NCBI GenBank assembly: GCA_964471215.1
Contig: CAYYFC010000057.1
Coordinates: 1-6,183 of the forward strand
Source of the DNA: Archaeoglobus_B sp964471215
GTDB taxonomy: Archaea > Halobacteriota > Archaeoglobi > Archaeoglobales > Archaeoglobaceae
Direction: 5' to 3'
DNA length: 6,183 nt
Within the stretch, counting starts at the first letter, position 1, and each line of letters opens with the position of its first letter. The notes under the pieces were generated by a model. It ran no database searches. It was given only the letters and a program-made list of their open reading frames with translations, and was not told the origin of the DNA. Shown piece after piece: positions 1 to 5,025 of this stretch. A program made the position numbers and the translations under genes.

Positions 1-124
1 CATAAAGTGAGTTATTCGATGACGTATAAGCTCTACTTGGGATGCGGAAGAATAAAGTAGAGATGAAAATGTTCTCAGATACGAAATCATCAAAGGTTAT
101 AGATTTAGCGGAGATCTATGACGG

Positions 125-136
125 TTAATTTTTTAA
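125..136 (+). promoter_or_regulatory. Candidate TATA box for the redoxin-nrdG unit
   Basis: The AT-only stretch TTAATTTTTTAA is centred about 28 bases upstream of the ATG at 159. That is the usual archaeal distance from TATA box to transcription start, so the message may begin at or next to this ATG with no leader. No Shine-Dalgarno sequence precedes the ATG, which fits leaderless translation. The box is inferred from position and composition only. Confidence 0.4.
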
Positions 137-158
137 CAGCACCCCTTGATTGAAAATC

Positions 159-404
159 ATGAAGTTGATCGTTTTCACGAAAAAGGACTGCCCTAACTGT
201 CCTTTGGCTAAGAAAATAGCAAAGGAAATAGCCGAGGAATTGAATCTGGAGTTTGAGGAGATAGACATAGAGGAGGATCTCATAACGGCCTTGCAGTACA
301 ACGTCGCATCCACACCATCGATTGCTCTCGAAGACGAGGTTTTGTTCAGGGGGGAGGTGCCGACGAAGGAAGAGTTAAAAACAAAGATAAAGGAATTCAT
401 GTAG
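159..404 (+). CDS. Small thioredoxin/glutaredoxin-like (NrdH-like) redox protein
   Basis: An 81-residue cytosolic protein with a single thioredoxin fold. Residues 2-7 form the first beta strand. The redox motif C11-P-N-C14 follows and starts a charged helix (about 15-28). The cis-proline motif T52-P53 closes the active site, and a C-terminal helix runs from about 70 to 81. No signal peptide or membrane segment is visible. An in-frame TTG at 150 would add three residues. I prefer ATG 159 because it lies about 28 bases from a TATA-like box, whereas TTG 150 would be too close. The gene ends 8 bases before an NrdG-type activase on the same strand. This suggests that it supplies electrons to an anaerobic ribonucleotide reductase, as NrdH-like redoxins do in some methanogens. 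The fold assignment is firm; the partner is inferred from the neighbour. It could instead be a general disulfide reductant. Confidence 0.85.
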   Translation: MKLIVFTKKDCPNCPLAKKIAKEIAEELNLEFEEIDIEEDLITALQYNVASTPSIALEDEVLFRGEVPTKEELKTKIKEFM

Positions 405-412
405 GTGTTGGA

Positions 413-1117
413 ATGATATTCGGTGGAATACTTGATCTTTCGACAATAGACTTTCCTGGAAAACTATGCTCAGTCGTTTTTTTTGCAGGATGTCCATTCA
501 GATGTCCTTACTGTCAGAATCACAGGCTTCTGAAGGGAGGTGTGAGGGTTAGCGTCGATTACATATTCTGCAAAATAAAGGGCAATTATCTCATAGACGG
601 TGTATGTTTCACAGGTGGAGAACCGCTGATGCAGGATCTGAACGAGCTAATTGAATTGATAAAGAAGTTGAAGGGTGTAAAACTTGCTGTTAAAATAGAC
701 ACGAACGGATACTATCCTGAAAAGCTCGAAAGGCTGATAGATCTGATAGATTACGTTGCAATGGATTTCAAGACAACACCGGCCAAGTATTCAGAGCTAG
801 TTGGGAGGAAGGATTCAGCCAAAAGGGTTTTGAGAAGCCTTAAATTACTTTCAGAATCCGATGTTGAATTCGAAATAAGGACGACTGTTGTCCCGACACT
901 ACTGGATTCAAACGATATAGAAGAGATATCGGCAATACTTTCTGAATACGGTGTGAAAAGATATGTTCTCCAGCAGTTCAGGAATATAGATGTTTTGGAC
1001 GAATCTCTAAAAAGAGTTAAGCCTTATTCAAGAGAAGAGCTGATAAGAATGGGAAAGATCGCGAAAAAGTATGTACCTGAGGTAATAGTCAGATGTGAGG
1101 AGGAGATAAGATTATAA
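413..1117 (+). CDS. nrdG: Anaerobic ribonucleoside-triphosphate reductase activating protein, radical SAM (NrdG type)
   Basis: A 234-residue radical SAM enzyme. The cysteines C27, C31 and C34 in GCPFRCPYCQN form the CX3CX2C motif that binds the 4Fe-4S cluster and S-adenosylmethionine. GGEP at 68-71 is the SAM-binding GGE motif of the family. K-x-DTNG (about 94-99), AMDFK (about 121-125) and the late YVLQQFRN block (about 189-196) are typical of the archaeal and clostridial NrdG2-like subfamily. Its usual role is to generate a glycyl radical on anaerobic NrdD. NrdD is not in the window, so the substrate is inferred. Start ATG 413 has an AGGTG ribosome binding site at 403-407, overlapping the upstream stop and 5 bases from the ATG. 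It is therefore probably co-transcribed with the redoxin. Activation of another glycyl-radical enzyme cannot be excluded. Confidence 0.88.
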   Translation: MIFGGILDLSTIDFPGKLCSVVFFAGCPFRCPYCQNHRLLKGGVRVSVDYIFCKIKGNYLIDGVCFTGGEPLMQDLNELIELIKKLKGVKLAVKIDTNGYYPEKLERLIDLIDYVAMDFKTTPAKYSELVGRKDSAKRVLRSLKLLSESDVEFEIRTTVVPTLLDSNDIEEISAILSEYGVKRYVLQQFRNIDVLDESLKRVKPYSREELIRMGKIAKKYVPEVIVRCEEEIRL

Positions 1118-1139
1118 ATTCAGGTAAAACGTTTTTATT
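1112..1139 (+). promoter_or_regulatory. Candidate promoter of the gatC-gatA-sepS operon
   Basis: Two TATA-like elements lie between nrdG and gatC. TTTTTATT (1132-1139) follows the purine-rich GGTAAAAC and is centred about 26 bases from ATG 1161, giving a leaderless start. TTATAAAT (1112-1119) overlaps the nrdG stop codon and would start a transcript near 1141. Neither gatC ATG has a Shine-Dalgarno sequence, which favours the 1132 element. The promoter is inferred from spacing. Confidence 0.45.
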
Positions 1140-1160
1140 CAAATGGTATAACCCATGCTT

Positions 1161-1445
1161 ATGATTACCGAGAGAGATGTCCATCACATAGCAAATCTGG
1201 CAAAAATAGAGCTCAAACCCGAGGAGGTCGAGAAGTTCAGGAGGGAGTTTCAGAAGATAATAGAATACTTTAACATACTCGACGAGGTCCCCGAAGAAAT
1301 AGAGCCGACTTATCATGTATTGCCGCTGAAGAACGTTTTTAGAGAGGATGTACCTTCAAGATCACTTGATAGAGAAGAGGTTTTGATGAACGCAAGGCAT
1401 GTAGAAGACGGATATTTTAAGGGACCGAAGATAGTGGAGGATTGA
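1161..1445 (+). CDS. gatC: Aspartyl/glutamyl-tRNA amidotransferase subunit C
   Basis: A protein of 94 residues, the normal GatC length. It begins with the family pattern MITERDVHHIANLAKIEL and contains EPTYHVLPLKNVFREDV in the middle, matching the EPT-HVL-L-NV-R-D consensus. It ends with DGYFKGPKIVE, the usual tail. GatC is a belt-like stabiliser that wraps the GatA-GatB interface of the cytosolic GatCAB complex. An in-frame ATG at 1155 would add Met-Leu. I prefer ATG 1161 because homologues start M-I-T/S and the TATA box at 1132-1139 is 26 bases away. The gene follows nrdG after about 40 bases and is one base from gatA. GatB is not in the window. The assignment is clear from sequence and neighbour together. 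Confidence 0.93.
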   Translation: MITERDVHHIANLAKIELKPEEVEKFRREFQKIIEYFNILDEVPEEIEPTYHVLPLKNVFREDVPSRSLDREEVLMNARHVEDGYFKGPKIVED

Positions 1446-1446
1446 T

Positions 1447-2838
1447 ATGATAACTGTCAGGGAATGGAGAGAAAGGCTTGAAAGCGAGAGATGCTATGAT
1501 CTTATACTCGAACTCTTTGAGAGGATAGAGAGGAGCAAGCTGAACGCCTTCATAACTCTGAACAGGGAAGCTCTTGAAAAGGCGAGGGAATACGACAGGG
1601 GAGAGGTTAAGGGAAGGCTTGCAGGGATACCTGTTGCAGTTAAGGACAACATAACCACAAAGGGTCTGAGAACAACTTGTGCTTCAAAGATGCTCGAAAA
1701 CTACATACCACCATTTGACGCGCATGTTGTGGAGAGGCTGAAGCAGGAGGGCGCGATAATAATAGGAAAGACTAACATGGACGAGTTCGCCATGGGTACA
1801 ACCACGGAAACTTCCTATTTCGGTGTCGTAAGAAATCCATATGACCTGAACAGGGTTGCCGGTGGAAGCAGTGGAGGAAGCGGTGCCTGTCTTGCAGGAG
1901 ATGAATCCGTTCTTGCACTTGGAAGCGATACCGGTGGAAGCATAAGATGTCCAGCATCTTTCTGCGGAGTCTTCGGATTAAAGCCAACATACGGCCTTGT
2001 TTCGAGATACGGTCTTATACCGTATGCAAATTCGCTGGAGCAGATAGGTCCGATGGCAAATTCAGTTGAGGATCTCGCGCTGCTACTAGAGGTAATAGCC
2101 GGAAGGGATGAAAGGGATTCGACAAATGCGGGTGTTGAATTCAGGTTTAAGAGGATGGACGGTAGGTTCAGGATAGGTATAATAAGGGAGATGACGGCTA
2201 AGGATGAGGTAATGGAAAAGTTCTACGAAATAGTTGATGTTATAAGGCAGAGGCACGAAGTAGTTGAGGTTTCGCTGTCGTCCTTTAAATACGCACTTGC
2301 AGCCTATTACATAATCGCAATGAGCGAAGCTTCTTCGAATCTTGCAAGATACGACGGTGTGAGATACGGTCACTCCCTGGATAAGCTGTGCAGCTGGACA
2401 AAGTATTTTGCTAGGGTTAGAGCGGAGGGATTTGGAGAAGAGGTGAAGAGGAGGATAATGCTTGGAAGCTACGCACTTTCTGCAGGATATTACGGAAGGT
2501 ACTATTTAAAGGCTCTTAAGGTAAGAACTCTTGTAAAGAACGACTTCCAGAAGGCTCTTAAGGAATGCGATCTCCTCATAGCACCTACGATGCCTTCTCT
2601 GCCCTTCAAAATAGGTGAGCTTGCAGATCCGCTGACAATGTACAAGATGGACGTAAATACTGTTCCAATAAATCTAGCAGGAGTTCCTGCAATGTCCATG
2701 CCGATAGGATTTGTGAGGGGTTTACCAGTTGGATTGCAGATAATAGGAAACTATTTCGAGGAAAACAAAATACTCAATCTTGCTCTTGATATAGAAGAGG
2801 AGATAAGAGATGAAATTCGATCCAAAAAAGTGGCTTGA
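1447..2838 (+). CDS. gatA: Aspartyl/glutamyl-tRNA amidotransferase subunit A (glutaminase)
   Basis: A full-length 463-residue amidase-signature enzyme. GatA hydrolyses glutamine and passes the ammonia to GatB, which amidates Asp-tRNA(Asn) or Glu-tRNA(Gln). The Ser-cisSer-Lys triad is visible: K66 in AVKDN, cis-Ser S141 in GGSSGGSGA, and nucleophile S165 in GSDTGGSIR. The 75- and 24-residue spacings match those I recall for the bacterial GatA structures. LPVGLQIIG near the C-terminus is another family block. Archaea make Gln-tRNA(Gln) with GatDE, so this complex most likely serves Asn-tRNA(Asn). That inference is supported by the tRNA-Asn downstream. Start ATG 1447 has a strong GGAGG (1436-1440) six bases upstream and lies one base after the gatC stop. 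The last 29 bases overlap sepS. Confidence 0.96.
   Translation: MITVREWRERLESERCYDLILELFERIERSKLNAFITLNREALEKAREYDRGEVKGRLAGIPVAVKDNITTKGLRTTCASKMLENYIPPFDAHVVERLKQEGAIIIGKTNMDEFAMGTTTETSYFGVVRNPYDLNRVAGGSSGGSGACLAGDESVLALGSDTGGSIRCPASFCGVFGLKPTYGLVSRYGLIPYANSLEQIGPMANSVEDLALLLEVIAGRDERDSTNAGVEFRFKRMDGRFRIGIIREMTAKDEVMEKFYEIVDVIRQRHEVVEVSLSSFKYALAAYYIIAMSEASSNLARYDGVRYGHSLDKLCSWTKYFARVRAEGFGEEVKRRIMLGSYALSAGYYGRYYLKALKVRTLVKNDFQKALKECDLLIAPTMPSLPFKIGELADPLTMYKMDVNTVPINLAGVPAMSMPIGFVRGLPVGLQIIGNYFEENKILNLALDIEEEIRDEIRSKKVA
2797..2802 (+). promoter_or_regulatory. Ribosome binding site of sepS, inside gatA
   Basis: GAGGAG lies within the last codons of gatA, seven bases before the ATG at 2810. 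It supports that start even though it makes sepS overlap gatA, and it implies that the two genes share one message with closely linked translation. Confidence 0.65.
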
Positions 2839-4402
2839 GCTTGCTGAAAAGGATTTTGAGCTGGCATGGAATAGGGGTTACGAGGTACTGAGTTCGAGGG
2901 ATCTTAACAGGAGATATCCGAGGATTTCTTACAGCCCCGGAGAGGAGCATCCGCTTTTTAAAACAATTCAGGATCTAAGAAGGGCTTATCTCCTTCTGGG
3001 ATTTAAGGAGGTTGTAAATCCGATAATAGTTGAAGATGTGCACGTGAAAAAGCAGTTCGGAAAGGAGGCACCCGCAATACTCGACAGGTGCTTTTACCTT
3101 TCAACAATACCCAGACCAGATATAGGCATATCAGCGGATAAGGTTAGAAGGATAGAGGAGATAATAGGTAGAAGGGTTGAGGAGGAGGAGATAAGGGGCA
3201 TAAAGAGAGTTTTTCACGATTTCAAAAGGGGGAATATAAGCGGTGACGATCTGAGCTTTGAAATATCCAGAGTTCTTAAAGTCGAGGATATAAAGGCTGT
3301 CAGGATCCTCGATGAGGTTTTCGGGGAGTTTAAGAAGCTGAGACCAAAATCAACCAATCTCACACTGAGGAGTCACATGACAACAGGATGGTTCATAACC
3401 CTAAGCGAGCTCGTCGACAAGTTACCTTTGCCCATTAAACTCTTCAGCATAGACAGATGTTTCAGGAGGGAGCAGAGAGAAGATCCCACAAGGCTTTACA
3501 GTTACTTCTCTGCGAGCTGCGTTGTTGTGGATGAGGATGTATGCGTTGATGACGGAAAGGCGATAGCCGAAGCACTTCTAAAGCAGTTCGGATTTAGGAG
3601 GTTCAAGTTCAGACCGGATGAGAAGAGGAGCAAGTACTACATACCCGGAACGCAGACGGAGGTTTTCGTACATCATCCGTCTAGGGGATGGATAGAGATT
3701 GCAACATTTGGCATATACTCGCCAACAGCCCTGTGTCATTACGACATAGAGTATCCCGTCCTAAACCTAGGACTTGGAGTTGAAAGGCTTGCAATGATAC
3801 TCTACAACTACTCCGATATAAGAGAACTCGTCTATCCCCAGTTTTACAGGATCAGTTTGAGCGATCTTGATATAGTTAAGTCTATAAAGATAAGGGATAT
3901 GCCCAGAACATCTGTCGGGTTGAAGGTTGCCGAAATGCTGGCCAAGACGGCAGACAAATATGCAAACGAAAGAAGTCCGTGCGAGTTCCTCGTATTTAAG
4001 GGAAGCATATACAATAAAAATTTCAAAGTTTTTATATTTGAAAGGGAAGAAAATACGAGGCTCTGCGGACCGGCCTACGCAAACGAGATAGTCGTTTACA
4101 GAGGAAGCGTCTACGGAATTCCTAAAAACGAAGAATGGAAGGAGTTTTTCGAAAACGGGATAACGACGGGGATAAGGTACATAGACTCATTCGGCTACCT
4201 TGTCGGTGCCGAGCTTGAGAGGTTTGCTGCGGAGTGCGATGAGGGTGAGAGGGTTATAAGGATAAGGGTTGTGGAAAGTCTTTCTGATATAAATCTGGAG
4301 ATGCAGGAAAATGTCAAGAGGATGATAGTTTCAAGAGGCGGTAAGATAGATGTCAGGGGGCCTATGTTCGTTAGCGTGAGAATAGAGATCTGCAGGGAAT
4401 GA
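2810..4402 (+). CDS. sepS: O-phosphoseryl-tRNA(Cys) synthetase (SepRS)
   Basis: A 530-residue class II synthetase that attaches O-phosphoserine to tRNA(Cys). SepCysS, not seen here, then converts it to Cys-tRNA(Cys). Motif 2 is at about 213-236 (FSIDRCFRREQ to YFSASC). Motif 3 is at about 319-331 (NLGLGVERLAMIL). The phosphoserine-binding residues I recall as Thr188, Ser231, Ser233 and Thr305 in the Archaeoglobus enzyme correspond to T191 (in SHMTTGW), S234, S236 and T299. Residues about 108-175 form a charged helical insertion. The C-terminal third, with ENTRLCGPAYANE near 414-426 and IDVRGPMF near 513-520, is the tRNA-recognition region. Length is close to the Archaeoglobus protein (about 534). 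One loop before GWIEIATFG appears roughly nine residues shorter. It is the third gene of the gatC-gatA-sepS run, with ATG 2810 supported by GAGGAG. Confidence 0.97.
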   Translation: MKFDPKKWLELAEKDFELAWNRGYEVLSSRDLNRRYPRISYSPGEEHPLFKTIQDLRRAYLLLGFKEVVNPIIVEDVHVKKQFGKEAPAILDRCFYLSTIPRPDIGISADKVRRIEEIIGRRVEEEEIRGIKRVFHDFKRGNISGDDLSFEISRVLKVEDIKAVRILDEVFGEFKKLRPKSTNLTLRSHMTTGWFITLSELVDKLPLPIKLFSIDRCFRREQREDPTRLYSYFSASCVVVDEDVCVDDGKAIAEALLKQFGFRRFKFRPDEKRSKYYIPGTQTEVFVHHPSRGWIEIATFGIYSPTALCHYDIEYPVLNLGLGVERLAMILYNYSDIRELVYPQFYRISLSDLDIVKSIKIRDMPRTSVGLKVAEMLAKTADKYANERSPCEFLVFKGSIYNKNFKVFIFEREENTRLCGPAYANEIVVYRGSVYGIPKNEEWKEFFENGITTGIRYIDSFGYLVGAELERFAAECDEGERVIRIRVVESLSDINLEMQENVKRMIVSRGGKIDVRGPMFVSVRIEICRE

Positions 4403-4426
4403 TCTTTGACCTCCTCTCCGCATTGA

Positions 4427-4536
4427 ACAGTAGATGAAAAGTGAAGCATAAATTTAGAGTTAAAGAATTAATTCAAATAAAATAAAAATCTTAAACTATT
4501 TAGGTTGACCTAATTGCCAACTTTGTCATCTACTGT
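4427..4536. repeat. 11-bp perfect inverted repeat spanning the post-sepS spacer
   Basis: ACAGTAGATGA at 4427-4437 is the exact reverse complement of TCATCTACTGT at 4526-4536, 88 bases apart. The interval is very AT-rich and contains the palindrome at 4500-4513. It lies between the sepS stop and the tRNA-Asn promoter. In RNA it could close a long weak stem over the sepS 3' untranslated region. As DNA it could mark the ends of a small inserted segment. No function is established. Confidence 0.55.
4500..4513. promoter_or_regulatory. Operator-like palindrome TTAGGT-TG-ACCTAA
   Basis: Two perfect 6-base arms flank a two-base centre. The half-site TTAGGT is that of DtxR/IdeR-family iron boxes, although the classical box is longer with a wider centre, so the family link is only suggestive. 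It lies just downstream of a weak TATA-like CTTAAACTAT (4490-4499), the position where archaeal repressors block initiation. No obvious gene begins immediately afterwards. Confidence 0.35.
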
Positions 4537-4565
4537 CTAAAGCGAGGATGTCAGAGTGCCTCAAT

Positions 4566-4610
4566 CTCAGGATAAGATTTAAATTCAATTAAATATAAGA
4601 ATATCCTGAG
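4566..4610. repeat. 9-bp inverted repeat bracketing the tRNA-Asn promoter
   Basis: CTCAGGATA (4566-4574) is the exact reverse complement of TATCCTGAG (4602-4610). The two arms lie on either side of the TATA region, and the right arm ends on the first base of the tRNA. It could be a protein-binding site or a chance match; the repeat itself is exact. Confidence 0.5.
4578..4585 (+). promoter_or_regulatory. TATA box for tRNA-Asn
   Basis: TTTAAATT is preceded by the purine run GATAAGA, which could serve as a BRE. It is centred about 28 bases before the first base of the tRNA, the standard archaeal distance, so the tRNA probably has its own promoter rather than depending on sepS readthrough. Confidence 0.55.
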
Positions 4611-4682
4611 CCGCCGTAGCTTAGCTGGTAGAGCGTCGGCCTGTTAAGCCGATGGTCCCAGGTTCGAATCCTGGCGGCGGCG
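4610..4682 (+). tRNA. tRNA-Asn (anticodon GUU)
   Basis: A complete 73-base cloverleaf. The seven-pair acceptor stem is GCCGCCG/CGGCGGC. The D stem is GCTT/GAGC (one G-U pair) with loop AGCTGGTA. The anticodon stem is TCGGC/GCCGA with loop CTGTTAA and anticodon GTT at 4643-4645. The variable loop is TGGTC, and the T arm is CCAGG-TTCGAAT-CCTGG. The discriminator base is G and the 3' CCA is not encoded. There is no intron. It lies about 200 bases downstream of the gatC-gatA-sepS operon and is the expected substrate of archaeal GatCAB after charging with aspartate. Confidence 0.97.
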
Positions 4683-4686
4683 CTAG

Positions 4687-4701
4687 ATTTTTCATCTTTT
4701 A
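4687..4701 (+). terminator. T-rich terminator of tRNA-Asn
   Basis: Two T runs (ATTTTTC and CTTTTA) begin five bases after the tRNA. Archaeal RNA polymerase terminates at such T-rich tracts without a hairpin. Assigned by position and composition. Confidence 0.45.
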
Positions 4702-4730
4702 TTAGACCATCATCCAATATCGAGGAAAAT

Positions 4731-4774
4731 GCTGAGAAAGATTTCAGCTAAAAATCTTTAGAATGTTTTCTCAG
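4731..4774. repeat. Nested self-complementary segments
   Basis: Three perfect pairings overlap: GCTGA (4731-4735) with TCAGC (4744-4748), AAAGATTT (4737-4744) with AAATCTTT (4752-4759), and CTGAGAAA (4732-4739) with TTTCTCAG (4767-4774). They cannot all form at once. The segment is downstream of the tRNA-Asn T tract and within the gene-free spacer. The AT-rich arms could arise by chance. Confidence 0.4.
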
Positions 4775-4967
4775 TTCATCTTTACTCTTTTAAACTCCGA
4801 AATCGATATTCTCGGAAACAAGGACTTAAATCTAATCTTATAACTTTGGAGTCTTCTGATTTATTTTCCAGCTATTGTAATCGTGTTTCATTATCTCAAC
4901 GATCAATGTCTTTCAATCAGTTCTTTCTCGTTACAAGTTTTCCCGAACTACCCAATCTAACATAAGC

Positions 4968-4979
4968 TGAACGAGTTCA
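4968..4979. promoter_or_regulatory. Palindrome upstream of vapBC (TGAAC-GA-GTTCA)
   Basis: Perfect five-base arms flank a two-base centre. It lies about 20 bases upstream of the vapB TATA box and next to a second palindrome. This is a possible operator for autoregulation by the VapB or VapBC complex; that role is inferred from general toxin-antitoxin behaviour. Confidence 0.4.
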
Positions 4980-4981
4980 AA

Positions 4982-4992
4982 TTCTAGTAGAA
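4982..4992. promoter_or_regulatory. Palindrome next to the vapBC BRE/TATA (TTCTA-G-TAGAA)
   Basis: Perfect five-base arms flank a single central base, ending four bases before the TATA region and thus over the likely BRE. Occupation would be expected to hinder TFB/TBP binding. Candidate autoregulatory operator. Confidence 0.4.
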
Positions 4993-4995
4993 ATT

Positions 4996-5005
4996 GATAA
5001 ATATT
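4996..5005 (+). promoter_or_regulatory. TATA box of vapBC
   Basis: GATAAATATT is centred about 25 bases upstream of ATG 5026, pointing to a leaderless vapB message. This decides between ATG 5011 (only about 10 bases away) and ATG 5026. Confidence 0.6.
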
Positions 5006-5008
5006 ACT

Positions 5009-5018
5009 AAATGCATTT
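5009..5018. promoter_or_regulatory. Palindrome between vapBC TATA box and start (AAATGCATTT)
   Basis: A perfect 10-base palindrome between the TATA box and the predicted start at about 5026. This is where archaeal repressors commonly bind to block RNA polymerase recruitment. Candidate operator; AT-rich palindromes also occur by chance. Confidence 0.35.
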
Positions 5019-5025
5019 TCATACT

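Larger units (their letters stand above)
4683..5025. other. Gene-free AT-rich spacer between tRNA-Asn and vapB
   Basis: These 343 bases hold no credible coding frame on either strand. The first part is the tRNA-Asn terminator. Positions 4731-4774 contain overlapping self-complementary segments that could form alternative hairpins. The middle (about 4780-4960) shows only AT-rich sequence. The last 60 bases contain three palindromes and a TATA box that belong to the vapBC promoter. A short open - strand frame (4931 to about 5020) is discussed as a possible decayed fragment. Confidence 0.6.

Noticed and set aside
1097..3197. The purine-rich string GAGGAGATAAG recurring near 1100, 2797 and 3180.
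   Set aside because: It is explained by repeated Glu-Glu-Ile-Arg codons in this codon usage, not by a repeat family.
4195..4449. An 84-codon - strand frame over the end of sepS, with T-rich sequence upstream that could serve as a promoter.
   Set aside because: It is antisense to conserved SepRS codons, is Ser/Thr/Leu-rich as shadow frames are, and resembles no family.
4548..4592. A 14-codon + strand frame (MSECLNLRIRFKFN) after the TTAGGT palindrome.
   Set aside because: It is too short, overlaps the tRNA-Asn TATA box, and has no proper ribosome binding spacing.
4900..4930. CTTTCAATC, which resembles the end of some archaeal CRISPR repeats.
   Set aside because: There is a single occurrence, with no regularly spaced copies anywhere in the window.
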